This document shows positions 33,245 through 45,000 of a DNA stretch of 64,000 nt, in pieces. The position numbers were made by a program, and so were the translations under genes. Position 1 is the stretch's first letter. Each line of letters begins with the position of its first letter. Origin of the DNA: Corythucha ciliata (Eukaryota > Arthropoda > Insecta > Hemiptera > Tingidae); NCBI GenBank assembly GCA_038030265.1, contig CM075939.1, positions 29,679,253 through 29,743,252 of the forward strand, in the 5' to 3' direction. Under the pieces are notes generated by a model that saw nothing but the letters and a program-made list of their open reading frames with translations, ran no database searches and had not been told where the DNA came from.

Positions 33245-33728
33245 ACCTGAGCCATAGAGATAAATATACCTGGAGGGTGAATTGGTCAACGCGCATGTGG
33301 ATCAACATGCGAGTCAGCTGACAGGTCCTTGGTTGAATTTCAGCGCCAAAATTGTGGAAGGGGAATGCTTGTGAAACAACCCATGGCCAATGAACTGAAG
33401 GATAACAGATAATAAATAATTTTTCAAGAGAATTTCTGGTGAAGAAGGCTGCTCATTTGTTCGTGTAAAAAGATAAAGTGTGCTAATATAGTAAAATGGG
33501 CAAATAGTGCTGCATTTTTTTTTCTAAAACAATTGTTTTAAAATACAGCAAGCGCCGGGAGGGAATGTTATTGCCACCCCAACTTCCCGCTCAGATTCAA
33601 CTTGGGACCTGTCAGCTGACCGGTTCCTCCCTCTTGCCCCTCCACTCCATTTCATGTTGATCCACTCTTTCACCTCCTTTGCGCACCCAATTCACCCTCC
33701 AGGTATATTTATCTCTATGACCTGAGCC
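33245..33728. repeat. Inverted repeat before the gypsy element
   Basis: Left ~33245-33328 (acctgagccatagagata ... cagctgacaggtcc) is the inverse of right ~33605-33728 (ggacctgtcagctga ... tatctctatgacctgagcc), with extra bases in the right arm. Most of the right arm after 33671 is copied again at 35106 by the tandem duplication. Confidence 0.75.
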
Positions 33729-33835
33729 TACGGCGAGCCAAGATGCAGATGCTAACGAGGGAGAGCACAAAGAGCGCTCACTGGGCTATGTTCTCTGGAG
33801 TCGGGGAAAAAAAGGACGATTTTAGACTGTTTGCT

Positions 33836-34010
33836 TGTTATATATTGGCAGCCCTGCACTCGGGGTTATGTTGGCTGCAGTGAATGAGTATAGAAAAAGA
33901 TGGTGCAACGTAAGCAAAGAGCTCATGTTAATGTTGCAGTTCGATATTTCTTTAAATAAAGTTCTTGCGTTGTTGAACGGTTTGTTCTGCTCGAAGTCCC
34001 ATTTATTACA
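33836..34010 (+). repeat. Candidate LTR, copy 1 (175 bp)
   Basis: Starts TGTTATATATTGG and ends TTATTACA. It contains AATAAAG at about 33956. It is followed at once by CTGGCGCGGACGG, which fits a tRNA primer-binding site of gypsy-type elements. Limits are inferred from the TG...CA ends because no 3' LTR is available for comparison. Confidence 0.55.
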
Positions 34011-34988
34011 CTGGCGCGGACGGAAAATCGTTGAGGCAGATGCCGACTGCCGAGGAACAAGTTAGTAGCCAAGGAGGCTGACCAACAAGTAGTAGACAAG
34101 GAGGCTGAACAACAAGTGGGCTTCACGGGATTTTCAAGGGGTGAGGAGTCGACTGACACGATTTCGTCACCGCCGAGGATGAAAGCGGCTTTTACTGGAG
34201 CGGTTATCGGATTCGTTCCCAAGTTCGACGTTGAGAACGACGGTGGACTATTTACAAGGAGTGATTCGAACACTATTTTGCGGCAAATGCAGTCGAAGAG
34301 GAACGCGAGGTACCAGTCTTCTTAACGCTGATCGGTCTTAGGGCGTATTCTTTGTTGCGGGATCTGTGTGACCCTATACCTCCTCATGCTCTCTCGTACG
34401 AGCAGTTGATGGCTAAGTTGTCCGGGCATTTCACCAAGGCGGTGAGTGTGTTTCGGCAACGTATCGTTTTTACAGCCTTCAACAGACGCCGGGTGAGTCC
34501 ATAAATGCATGGAATGTGCGAATTAAAAACTCTGCGATTCAATGTCGTTTCGGTGGGCTCCTTGAAGAAAAGGTCAAGGACAATTTGTAACTGGCATGCG
34601 TCCGGGAAGGATCTTGGATCGACTTTGTGAGGAGGATGAGTTAAGACCTCTCTTTACTCTTCTGGAAATTGTGGTTCAGAAGGAAGCCAGCCTTATATCA
34701 TCATCGTCGGAGGTTCACTTGCTGACAAAAGGCGGCCTGGGTGGTTCGTTTACAGAAGGCGGCCAGGGTGGTTCGCTTTCAAAAGGCGGCAGAGGAAACT
34801 CGGCGCAGCAGGCAGTAAAGGGCTCGAGTAACGGTTCGTCGGTGGGCGGCAAACCAAATTATCGCTCTTTATCTACACATAACTCCGAGACGACGACGAA
34901 AGACAACGGAAGGACATTGACGTGCGACGCTTGCGGCAAGTCCAATCATAATTTTAAGTATTGCAAATATAAAAATTACAAGTGTTAA
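34011..34988 (+). pseudogene. gypsy gag, copy 1 (frameshifted)
   Basis: A capsid-like region begins near 34205 (IGFVPKFDVENDGG), continues in another frame (VFLTLIGLRAYSLLRDLC at ~34310) and then in a third (RPGRILDRLCEEDEL). It ends in a canonical first zinc knuckle, CDACGKSNHNFKYC (C-x2-C-x4-H-x4-C), at about 34923-34964. A Gly-rich stretch with repeated KGG/EGG precedes the knuckle. Compared with copy 2, one A is missing near 34582, breaking the frame. An in-frame TGA near 34261 is shared by both copies. Confidence 0.8.
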
Positions 34989-35270
34989 GCTTTGGTTTCC
35001 TAGAAAAGCGGTGCCGTAATATTACGGTAGAAAATTTCGCTTTTAAATCAAGTTATAGTTGCCTAGATAGCGGTAAACAGAAAGCGGGGCACCGCTTCAA
35101 ATCGACACCTCCTTTGCGCACCCAATTCACCCTCCAGGTATATTTATCTCTATGACCTGAGCCTACGGCGAGCCAAGATGCAGATGCTAACGAGGGAGAG
35201 CACAAAGAGCGCTCACTGGGCTATGTTCTCTGGAGTCGGGGAAAAAAAGGACGATTTTAGACTGTTTGCT

Positions 35271-35445
35271 TGTTATATATTGGCAGCCCTGCACTCGGGG
35301 TTATGTTGGCTGCAGTGAATGAGTATAGAAAAAGATGGTGCAACGTAAGCAAAGAGCTCATGTTAATGTTGCAGTTCGATATTTCTTTAAATAAAGTTCT
35401 TGCGTTGTTGAACGGTTTGTTCTGCTCGAAGTCCCATTTATTACA
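35271..35445 (+). repeat. Candidate LTR, copy 2
   Basis: Identical by eye to 33836-34010, offset by 1435 bp as part of the tandem duplication, so it is not an independent LTR. Confidence 0.55.
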
Positions 35446-36424
35446 CTGGCGCGGACGGAAAATCGTTGAGGCAGATGCCGACTGCCGAGGAACAAGTTAG
35501 TAGCCAAGGAGGCTGACCAACAAGTAGTAGACAAGGAGGCTGAACAACAAGTGGGCTTCACGGGATTTTCAAGGGGTGAGGAGTCGACTGACACGATTTC
35601 GTCACCGCCGAGGATGAAAGCGGCTTTTACTGGAGCGGTTATCGGATTCGTTCCCAAGTTCGACGTTGAGAACGACGGTGGACTATTTACAAGGAGTGAT
35701 TCGAACACTATTTTGCGGCAAATGCAGTCGAAGAGGAACGCGAGGTACCAGTCTTCTTAACGCTGATCGGTCTTAGGGCGTATTCTTTGTTGCGGGATCT
35801 GTGTGACCCTATACCTCCTCATGCTCTCTCGTACGAGCAGTTGATGGCTAAGTTGTCCGGGCATTTCACCAAGGCGGTGAGTGTGTTTCGGCAACGTATC
35901 GTTTTTACAGCCTTCAACAGACGCCGGGTGAGTCCATAAATGCATGGAATGTGCGAATTAAAAACTCAGCGATTCAATGTCGTTTCGGTGGGCTCCTTGA
36001 AGAAAAGGTCAAGGACAAATTTGTAACTGCCATGCGTCCGGGAAGGATCTTGGATCGACTTTGTGAGGAGGATGAGTTAAGACCTCTCTTTACTCTTCTG
36101 GAAATTGTGGTTCAGAAGGAAGCCAGCCTTATATCATCATCGTCGGAGGTTCACTTGCTGACAAAAGGCGGCCTGGGTGGTTCGTTTACAGAAGGCGGCC
36201 AGGGTGGTTCGCTTTCAAAAGGCGGCAGAGGAAACTCGGCGCAGCAGGCAGTAAAGGGCTCGAGTAACGGTTCGTCGGTGGGCGGCAAACCAAATTATCG
36301 CTCTTTATCTACACATAACTCCGAGACGACGACGAAAGACAACGGAAGGACATTGACGTGCGACGCTTGCGGCAAGTCCAATCATAATTTTAAGTATTGC
36401 AAATATAAAAATTACAAGTGTTAA
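35446..36424 (+). pseudogene. gypsy gag, copy 2, cut by MITE
   Basis: Same content as copy 1. The 157-aa frame from 35951 to 36424 is longer here because the A run near 36018 is intact. The frame ends at a TAA created by the TTAA insertion site of the MITE, directly after YKNYKC. The Cys at the end is the first Cys of the second zinc knuckle; the rest (RCKQMGHLVAVC) lies beyond the insert at about 37334. Confidence 0.85.
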
Positions 36425-37328
36425 GCTTTGGTTTCCTAGAAAAGCGGTGCCGTAATATTACGGTAGAAAATTTCGCTTTTAAATCAAGTTATAGTTGCCT
36501 AGATAGCGGTAAACAGAAAGCGGCACCGCTTCCATCGCGACGGTGGTGATGAACGTTTTTTTCTACGTAGGTCCAACTATTTGGTAGTATTTTCTTTTAA
36601 TCTTAGAATAGAGTCGTTTTTCGACTTTTCTAATAACAATATTTCCAACAAATATTCCTTCATTTCCGAAGATAAATCTATTCATCGGCGAATCTATCGA
36701 TGACCGGACGCCTCGCCCTGATTATGTTCCGATACCACTCACCGGAACTATAACCCATTCATTGACTGGACTAATTTATGAATCAGTTCTGACCCATGAA
36801 AATTCCTCATTGGACGGACGACGGAATCGCGTATCTCTGGGGTTTTCGACCCGGGGAACCCAACAATCGAATAAAGCTTTGGTTTCCTAGAAAAGCGGTG
36901 CCGTAATACTACGGTAGAAAATTTCCCTTTTAAATCAAGCCATAGTTGCCTAGATAGCGGTAAACAGAAAGTGGCACCGCTTCCATCGCAACGGTGGTGA
37001 TGAACGTTATTTTTCCTCTTAGTTCCAACTATTTGGTAGTATTTTCTTTTAACATCAGAATAGAGTCGTTTTCGGACAGCATTATTTACGATTTCGTCAC
37101 CGTCTAGCGTCCAGGTAGTTTTCACGCTCATTGTAAACCAAAAACGTTCACCTTCACCGTCAAAAACCATTGATGAACAGTTCATCACCGTCACGAACGG
37201 CCGTCTCATTCGAAGAGGTGGCGCTGTCATGTTGACCAAACTTTACTCTCTAGGCAAATACTGGCGTGATTTAAAAGGGGTTTTTTCCACCGCTATATTA
37301 CGGCACCGCTTTTCTAGGAAACCAAGGC
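36421..37328. mobile_element. TTAA-flanked composite MITE in gag
   Basis: TTAA at 36421-36424 and 37329-37332 brackets a ~900-bp insert. The ends are GCTTTGGTTTCCTAG... and the inverse of GCCTTGGTTTCCTAG.... The left-end segment occurs twice inside (36425 and ~36875), each ~200 bp with gcggtgccgtaata and ggtagaaaattt. 36875-37328 therefore looks like one complete MITE with ~75-bp imperfect TIRs, and 36425-36625 a second partial copy. Between them, 36832-36875 resembles 48790-48845. The 163-aa minus frame inside is a chance frame over the repeat. The TTAA duplication suggests piggyBac- or Kolobok-type mobilisation. Confidence 0.85.
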
Positions 37329-37332
37329 TTAA

Positions 37333-39890
37333 GCGGTGCAAGCAAATGGGGCATTTGGTGGCAGTTTGTAAATGGAGTCACAAGTCCCATTTTCTGGAAT
37401 CGGAAAATTTTAATTCCGAGGACGTTTTTCATGTAAACTATCAGCCAAAAGGTACGTCCCCAATTTTCGTTGATCTCTTACTAACAAGACCCCGATCAAG
37501 TTTGAAGTAGACACCGGAAGTGGAGTTTCAATTATTCCGGGCCGGCTTTTGTCTCAATTTCCGAAATTCAAAATCAAGCCGACTTTTGTAACTTTACGAA
37601 CGTACGATGGGAGTCCAATTTTTCCAAAAGGGGAATTTGACACGGTTTTATCTCACCAAGGGGAGGGTTTCAGGGCGAATTTCTTAGTTGTCGAGAATGG
37701 TATAAGACCGCTGTTGGGACGGGATCTGTTGAGAGACCTTGAAATGACAATATTTTCGAACGATTGTGACGTACGTTCCATGGATTTGACAATTTCTGGT
37801 CTGATGGCAAAGTAGAAGGATTTGTTTTCCGAAACGTTAGGGAAATATAAGCTAGCCACAGTCGAGTTCATTGTGGACAAAGATGTGGTGCCCATTTTCG
37901 TTAAACCAAGACCTATTCCACTAGCGTTCAACGAAAAAGTGAAAGCGGAGCTCCACCGGCTGGAGATGGCAGGAGTAATCACGAAGCTGGACCACACGGA
38001 GTGGGGCACACCATTGGTGCCTGTTCCCAAGGCGGACGGTACATTACGTCTATGCGCTGATTATAAAATCACGTTGAACAAACATCTCAAAGATTTTAAT
38101 TATCCACTCCCCAGAATTGAGGGTCTTTTCGCGAGCCTCCAAGGCGGAAAGACATTCACTAAATTAGACGTGTTTAATGCATACAATCAGTTGGTGCTAG
38201 GGGAACGCACTCGTAATTTACTTGCATGGAGTACACATAAGGGACAGTTTTTGCTAAATAGGCTTCCGTACGGCACGAAGCCAGCTTGATCGCTTAGAGC
38301 GTGTACTACAGGGCATTACGGGAGTTGCCAACTTTTGGATGAAATCATCGTCACTGGGAAGGACGCTCACGATCATCTAAGAAATTTGTCCATGGCATTG
38401 GAGCGATTATCTGAGGCAGGTTTTACGCTTAATCTTAAAAAATGCAAATTTTTTCAGTCAGAAGTGTCACATTTGGGGCATATTATTTCTAAAGAGGGCC
38501 TGCGGAAAGACCCAAACAACGTTAAGTTGATTTTAGAAGCCCCCACTCCCACGAATGCGTCAACGCTTCAGACCTTTTTTGGCATGATTCAGTATTATTC
38601 GAAATTCGTTCCTAAATGTTCAGACATTTTGTTTCCACTTTACAACCTGTTGAAGAAAGAAGTTGTTTTCGACTGAAATCAGGATTGCCAAGAGGCATTC
38701 GATCAGGCTAAAAAGGTCTTAGCTTCAGAGACGGTTTTGACCCATTATGATCCTAGAAGACCTCTAAAATTAGTTTGTGACGCCTCTCAGATAGGTATAT
38801 AGGTGCAGTTTTCGTGCATCCTTTCGAGGACGGCACTGAGCGTCCTGTAGCCTACGCGTCTCGAACGTTGTCAGAGGCGGAAATGAATTACTCGGTAATT
38901 CATAAAAAGGCTTTAGCGATTTACTGGGCAACTAAAAAATTCTTTCAATACATCGCGGGTCGGCATTTCGAGCTGGTGTCAGATCACCGCTCACTACAGG
39001 CTCTTTTTGGTGAGTTCAAAAGTCTCCCAAAATTGGCAGCTGGTCGTTTACAGCGGTGGGTAGTTCATTTATAAGGGTTTGATTATGCATTCAAGTCAGT
39101 TCAGGGAAAACTTAACGTCATTGCCGACGGTTTATCGCGTTTACCTGTGGTCGAAAACGACTGCGTTGAAGACAAAGGTGGAGAATACGTAAATTTCCTG
39201 TTGGGAAAGTTGCCAGTAAAGGGGTCCATAGACGTACAATAAATATTGCGCATTAAATTTGTACAATATTTCGTTTCCAGATGTTTAGGGGAAAAAAAAT
39301 AGGTTGTTCATAATATTGTGCAACCCACCAATACAACCCACAAACGTTCAATTTTATTGTACAACCCCTATTATTGCGCAATATTATTGTACGTGTATGG
39401 GCCGCTTAACTGCGGAGGCTATACGTTCAGCGCTTATTAGGAAAGAGCCCATTTTTTTGTAAAATTTTGACTTACCTCCGTAATGGATGGCCTAAGGAAG
39501 TCGAGGAGGATTTAATGCCGTACTTCAGACGATAATTAGAGCTTTATGAAGATCAAGGCCTAATTATGTGGGGCTACCGAGTTGTAATACCTACGGTTTT
39601 GAGACTTCAGATCCTCAAAGAGTTACACTCTACCCATTTGGGATCGTTGAAAATGAAAGCCCTATCGCGATCTTACTTTTGGTGGCCAAATTTAGATAGC
39701 GACCTAGAACAATTAGCTTACTCCTGTCCTTGTTGTTTACAGTTGCGTCCGGACCCCCCAAAGTCGCCTTTTTATGAAATGGCAGGACACAAAGGATCCA
39801 ATGGAGCGTATTCACATTGATCATTTTGGTCCTGTTAAAGGAAAATGTTTCCTTTAAGTTTTTTGGACTTTTAGCTGTATTGAACGCCAC
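37333..39890 (+). pseudogene. gypsy pol: protease, RT, RNase H, integrase
   Basis: The second knuckle tail is at ~37334, followed by protease with DTGSG (37510-37524) and LLGRDLL. RT follows from ~37870 (VITKLDHTEWGTPLVPV; LCADYK; KLDVFNAYNQL). Its catalytic [FY]xDD box is degraded to LLDE at ~38330, between two frame changes (~38286 and ~38333). RNase H shows KLVCDASQ, a frame change at ~38800, then SRTLSEAEMNYS and SDHRSLQALF. The integrase H2C2 domain has H-x3-H at ~39623 and CPCC at ~39727, and then IHIDHFGP carrying the first catalytic Asp at ~39815. Stops lie at ~37813, 38287, 38674 and 39072. It ends at ~39890. Clearly dead. Confidence 0.9.
39223..39403. mobile_element. 181-bp MITE inside gypsy pol
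   Basis: Left end GGTCCATAGACGTACAATA (39223-39252) and right end (39375-39403) are inverse copies with two mismatches and one extra base over ~29 bp. Coding resemblance to gypsy RNase H ends on the left side and integrase-like sequence resumes on the right. The target duplication is not clear. Confidence 0.85.
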
Positions 39891-39914
39891 GGGGTTTCTC
39901 TAATAATTCCGGGA

Positions 39915-40935
39915 ATTATAGTTTTATCTCAATTTCAGACATGAATCAGGCTAAAATTTTGCCGCGTGTTACCCCATTTTCTCATTCAAACATCGCAATA
40001 TTGCTTTTTTAGCCGCCAATGGTGTCTTAATTAATTATAGTCGCGAATGACCGTTTTACTCAATACTGGCCGCGGCAATTTTTTCAGGTTGATCCGTGAA
40101 TCGATGTTTTTTCCGTTTCTGCTGCGAATGAGAGCTTTTTGTTACACTAAGCCGTGAATTATCGTTCTTTCTCAATTTTAGCCGATAATTCGCTATTTCT
40201 CCCAATGCTATTCGTTAGCTAGCATTTTATCAATTTAATCCACGAATTAGCATTTTTTCAGTTTGTGCTGATGTGAATAAGTGCTTTTTACTCAGGTATA
40301 TTTAGGCATAAATTAACGATTTTTCACAAGTTCAGCCGCAATTTCTCAATTTTAGCAGCCAATTGGTGATTTTCCCCAATTCTGTTTCCGTGAATTAGCG
40401 TTTTTCTCAGTTTCATCCGCGAATTGACCCCCTTCTCAATTGTATGGCTGTGAATGAGAACAATTCCCCGTTTGATCGGCGAATTAGCGTTTCACTCACT
40501 TTTATCCACGAATTGGCGGTTTTCTCAATTTAGCAGAGTGCTGTTCTTACTTTTTTAGTCAATTAGTGCATTTCCTCAATTTTATAGCGACAAAGTTGGC
40601 TGAGGAAACTGTGAATTGCTCATTTTTCAATTTTAAGCCGGCTAAACACATGCTGTGTTTGACAAGTAACGAGCATTTCTAGCAATTGCCCAGAAACCGA
40701 CCAACTGAAAATTAAAAATTGTTTGCTCGTTGTTTGGCGTGCACTGCATGAGTGAAGCCGGTTTTAGCTGGAAATTATGGGTTCCTCAACTTTAGCCTAC
40801 AAAAGTAGCGTTTTTACTCAACTTTTGCTGCGTTCTCCAAACGTTGGCCGTAGATTAAGAGCTTTTCTCCATTTCAATCGAGAATGAGCGATTTTCATCA
40901 GATTCAAGCAGGAGTTAGCGCTGTGTTTAAAACTT
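39915..40935 (+). repeat. Minisatellite family A, ~1 kb block
   Basis: This is the best stretch for reading the unit. At 40390-40540 successive units of 29, 31, 29 and 29 bp begin GAATTAGCG, GAATTGACC, GAATGAGAA and GAATTAGCG, each followed by a TTTCTCAATTTTAGCCGC-like half. Divergence increases after 40560. It abuts the broken 3' side of the gypsy element. Confidence 0.8.
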
Positions 40936-41319
40936 TTGATAGCATTCCAAGTCCCCTTCTCATACGTTTCTACACAGCCATGAACATATCGCACACTGGA
41001 AAGAATACTGTTACAACTCAAAAAAGTTATTCTGGCCAATCCATCAGTTGGGATTAATTCAATTTATTTAATCCAAACTCGATAGGTCACCCCTTTTAAG
41101 TGTTCAATAATTAATGTTTCGGGTCGTTGTTTGTTTCACCTGATTTTGTTGACTCGACCCAGGGGAACTACACAAGCGCTTGGTAAAGAATCCAAAGAAA
41201 GCCGACGTGTGGTCGGCATGGCGTGATATCGTTAGGTGGGGGGTGTATATTGGGAGGGGGAGGGATTTCGATTAACTCCCCCTGAGAGAGGTCCCAGATC
41301 CGCCCTTGGCACTATACGT
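40936..41319. other. No gene seen
   Basis: Transitional sequence between the minisatellite and a dispersed repeat. No motifs. Confidence 0.3.
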
Positions 41320-41665
41320 ACACATTTTGTGGGCTATGTAAGGTCAAAATGCTACACTTTGGAGGGGAAGAAGTTTACATCCGATCCAAGAATGGGCGTG
41401 AAAATGGGATTAACCCTAGTAGGCTAGTATAGGTCTTGTCAAATCGCTGAAAACTCGTGTGGGGATGGGGTTATTCTATGAGAGGGTTTTCGACCCCCCC
41501 CCCCCTTTTAAAAGGTCTCCGACTCGTCCTTTCATGCTTGATGCTATGTGTGTAGGTCACAGTATTCCATACTTGAGAAATTAGAAGCACGCTATTTCTG
41601 CACGAAACGAACCGAATTCGGGCCGGTCTTCGGTCCGGGCTAAATACCCAAACCGGTTTCTGGAG
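41320..41665. repeat. Dispersed repeat shared with 58040-58480
   Basis: The same ordered blocks appear at both places: ttgtgggctat / tcgtgggctat, gaagaagtttac / gaagaaatttac, gatccaa, gggttattctatgagagggt, ttttaaaaggtctccga, tattccat, attagaagcacgc and cacgaaacg. Both end in GGTCCGG-rich sequence. The copy here has a shorter GGACCG tail (41613-41660). Confidence 0.75.
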
Positions 41666-41734
41666 AGGGGAGCATTAGATTGGGTTCATTTGTTGTGTAA
41701 GAAGATCTATACCGGTACTATATGCATCGTGCTT

Positions 41735-41860
41735 TTTGGATCACACCGAGACCGAGACTAAGCCTCGAGAAAATGAGACTTAGTCTCGGTCCGGAAAATG
41801 CAATCTCGATCTCGTTCTCGATTTCGAGACCGATACTTTTTCTCGGTCTCGGTGCATCAC
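41735..41860. repeat. GAGACCGA foldback repeat
   Basis: Inverted GAGACCGAGAC / GTCTCGGTCTC motifs recur across ~110 bp and end in ctcggtgcatcactac, the inverse of tagtgatgcac at ~57410. A related block is 57405-57500. This is typical of a non-autonomous hAT-like end, but that is inference. Confidence 0.65.
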
Positions 41861-41867
41861 TACTGTA

Positions 41868-42005
41868 GAACTTCCTGAAGATTAAAATTAGACTTTGAAA
41901 TCGAATATTGATGCAGAAATGGAGCCAAAATGTATGTGCGAAGTTTAGGCGAGGATCGACTGGGAAGGGGTCGAGGAAACACGTCTGAAACCCCCCCCCC
42001 CTTAA
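41868..42005. repeat. One-arm relative of the TTAA MITE
   Basis: Runs from gaacttcctgaagatta to ccccccTTAA. It resembles the right arm of 9609-10010 (cctgaagatttaaa, ggtcgaggaaaca, ccccttaa) and closely matches 54611-54745 in the same orientation. The opposite arm is missing. Confidence 0.75.
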
Positions 42006-42009
42006 GGGC

Positions 42010-45000
42010 AGGATCGCAGACTTTGAGGGTGCGCGTCTGTGAGATGGCTCTCCCATTACTTCTAGGCCCTTCAAAGCTCCCCCTGAGAAAAACTCTAGTT
42101 ACGGCTTACGGCCCAGTCAAAAGAGCCTATAGGAGTTAAATGCAAAATAAATAAATAATGCAAAAATAATAATAATAATAATGATAATTAATTAATGATA
42201 ATTATAAAGGTGAGAAAAGCGTCGAATTTCAAGACATTTGTTGAATATTGGCGGCGCGCTGGTTTTAGTACACACATACTTCTTTTCGTAGAAGGGGTAA
42301 AGGGGCAATTCAATACGTTTTGAGGACTGGCTAGAATCCGTGAAAGTGTTGGCAGGCTTTGACTACTTTTAATATCAACAAGTTCACTATCGACTTGCAG
42401 TTGCCATTTTACCTGTTGGTCACTTTTTCCCCCAATCGGTGACTAGTGCAAGTTTATCATTAATGCGCAGGGTACAAACCACTGGGAGACGAAGCTCAAA
42501 GGGTTGAACACAACATGACGATATTTGATGTTGATGCCAAAAAAAGAGCTAATTGAGGCAGTTTAAATCCGTTTATACTGTGTGAGGAGCTGAGTGGAGG
42601 TACGTGTTCTCACTAGCTCATTAGGTTGGCAAACACGACAAATCGTCTCACGGGAGGCGGAGTAGAGTGCGGTGATGAGCAGCAACACCACCTGCTTTCT
42701 TATAACTCAAATTATACAAATCGCTAGTTCTCGCATACATGGCTGTAAAGCTGCAGATTACGCGGCGGATGCCTCGTGGTGCCCACGGGCTTCTCTCGGT
42801 ACAGTAGATTTTATGGTGGCGGTATAGGGGCCCCCTAATTTCGCAACGAAGAAACTAAGGAAGTCTGGAAGTCGGTACACAAGGGCACACGGTGAAATGA
42901 CAGAGTATAATGAAAGGGGCCGGGAGATGTTTTATAAACTAAATGAGGGGTGAGTACTTCAAGACCTGTGCCACAAAGCGAGGAAATAATTAACCCAATA
43001 ACATCACACGAAACTTGATGATTTCGTGAAATAATTAAACTATGAGCTCTCTCCACCTCTCAATCATTGTAAGGGAATTTCACCTCGATTGGAATTTATC
43101 TAGAGATATACACAAGCAGAAGACGATCGAAGAAGGCGTTTCACCGGGATGAGCCTGAGGGCCTCTCAGAGGATTCCACGGACCGGAAACCTTTTTTCTT
43201 GTTGTGTGTGTACACCAAGGATACAATAAAGGTTTGTCAGGGAGCTTGTGGATGGGGGAGGATGGGAAGAGAGGTAGCGTTGTATGAAAACCAGTCCGAA
43301 ACCGGTTTATATTCAATCCTTCGAAAGGATCATCCGAAGAGTGCACGCGAAAACATATAATAACGGGTTGAAAAAGAAATCAACTTAGGAAATAACCTGT
43401 AGCACTTGTTACATGGTACGTTTTCCACGAGTAACTTGTTAATATTATTAATCCAGGGTGGTAGGTATTTGAGCAATGTCTATTAATCAAAACATCAAAT
43501 ATCTTTGTTCCGTCGGTTGATAAATGTTCAAACCCGGGCTTTAAAAAGCGCATCCGAGGAATCCCAAAAAATAAATTCGGAGGAGGGGAGTTCTTCTAGA
43601 TTTTGTCGTTGTACATACAAGCGATAGGCCTGAGAGCAAATAATGAGGATGACATCTATGGCCGAAAAGAGATTGGTAAGAGTATAGGTAGAATCGTTGA
43701 TTCGTTGAAAGTGTGTGATGGAAGGTAATGATGAAGCAAGGAATGGTGGTAAAAAGAAAGGACTTCGCCCCATACCTTTTAAAGGAACCAGTTTATACGA
43801 CAAAAGAGAGGTCAAACTTAAAAAAAAAAAAAAAAAAAAGTATGAGAGAGAGAGGTAAATTAGATGTGGGAGGTAAGCAAGGTGAACGGTTGGGTTGAGA
43901 CTTCGGCTGGAGAGTTGAGTATACAGTTATGCCCGCTTTGCTCGGGATTACAACTGCGCTCTACTATTGAGATAAAACAGTCTTTCGTGGGAACTGGTTA
44001 GCTTTTTTTTTTATTCTGAAGAGATGAAAGAAAAAGAGCAGGTACTGATGAGATGAAGTTCTCCTATACAGGGAATTCTTATGCCGTTACTGGGGGGTAA
44101 TTACTCATAACCTTGAAAAATTCAGTTTTCAACGAAAACCTTCGCCAAGTCATCACAGCTCGTTGATTAATTTCAGAAACAAACAAACAAACAAACAATA
44201 CCCGAATCGCCCCCGGAATGAAGGGAGAAACTTCTTACAAGAACGATCTATCATCATTTTGGAGTAAATGGGTACCTCTGGCTCAAAAAAGGCGTTGTGA
44301 AGAATCGTATGCAAAAACCAGTTGTTTCGACGAGTATGTGACAAAGAAATGGATAAAGGAGTGCGCTTCATAGTCCAAAAAATGGAAGCAAAATGAGATT
44401 TAACCACTTCCTCTTTTTTCAGAAAACAATAAAAATCCAGTTTTTATACAGAATAGAATATCTCAGCAAATTTATTTTGTAAGCAGATCCTTGTTAAGAG
44501 TTGAGAAAATATTTGGTTAACATTTACCAAGCAATACAAAGGAACACCAAGGGTTTTAAACAGCAAAAAATAGTATGCCCGTTACCGACTATGAGAAGAA
44601 AAAGGTGCCACACAGATCGCACGTGTTATGTTTAACTATAGAGCACCTCTTCTCATACTTTCATCCTCAGAAATCTCATTTCCCGAAAAAAAGTGTAGGT
44701 TCTTATCACGTTGCTATGACGACAATCAATCCGATCCGATTATACAATGGCTGATTGCTGATTCCTTCTCTCCTGCCCATTCACAAAACTCAGCAACTTT
44801 GAAATATTTTGTACTTCAACCTTATCTCATATGCAAGAAAGATCGATCTTTTTACTTTCCAAGAACGTTATTATTCATAATATACAATATTGCACATAAA
44901 CAAAGCGACATGCTTAAAGTTGAAACCAATTTACATTTAATAGTAAACATCACTAAACCACTTCTATAGATCAGAAAAAAAGAGATATGAGTAACAGAGA

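Larger units (their letters stand above)
33671..36535. repeat. 1435-bp tandem duplication (LTR-gag-MITE)
   Basis: 33671-35105 and 35106-36535 are almost identical and in the same orientation. Differences seen: one A missing in copy 1 near 34582, g/c and t/a changes near 34530-34595, and two extra G near 35083. The unit includes the LTR-like segment, gag and the first ~110 bp of the inserted MITE, so it arose after the MITE insertion. It could be real recent duplication or an assembly artefact. Confidence 0.95.
33836..39890 (+). mobile_element. Decayed Ty3/gypsy element (Mag-like), nested
   Basis: Order seen: LTR-like end, gag (twice), zinc knuckles, protease, RT, RNase H, and integrase zinc domain plus the start of the core. 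The 3' side stops at about 39890, where minisatellite family A begins, so no 3' LTR is seen. The gag with two CCHC knuckles and its capsid region resemble the Mag / K02A2.6-type clade. Two MITEs are inserted (36421-37328 and 39223-39403). Many frameshifts and stops make it non-functional. Confidence 0.9.

Noticed and set aside
36748..37239. 163-aa minus frame inside the gag insert
   Set aside because: It reads through MITE terminal repeats, including the inverse end sequence, so it is a repeat artefact.
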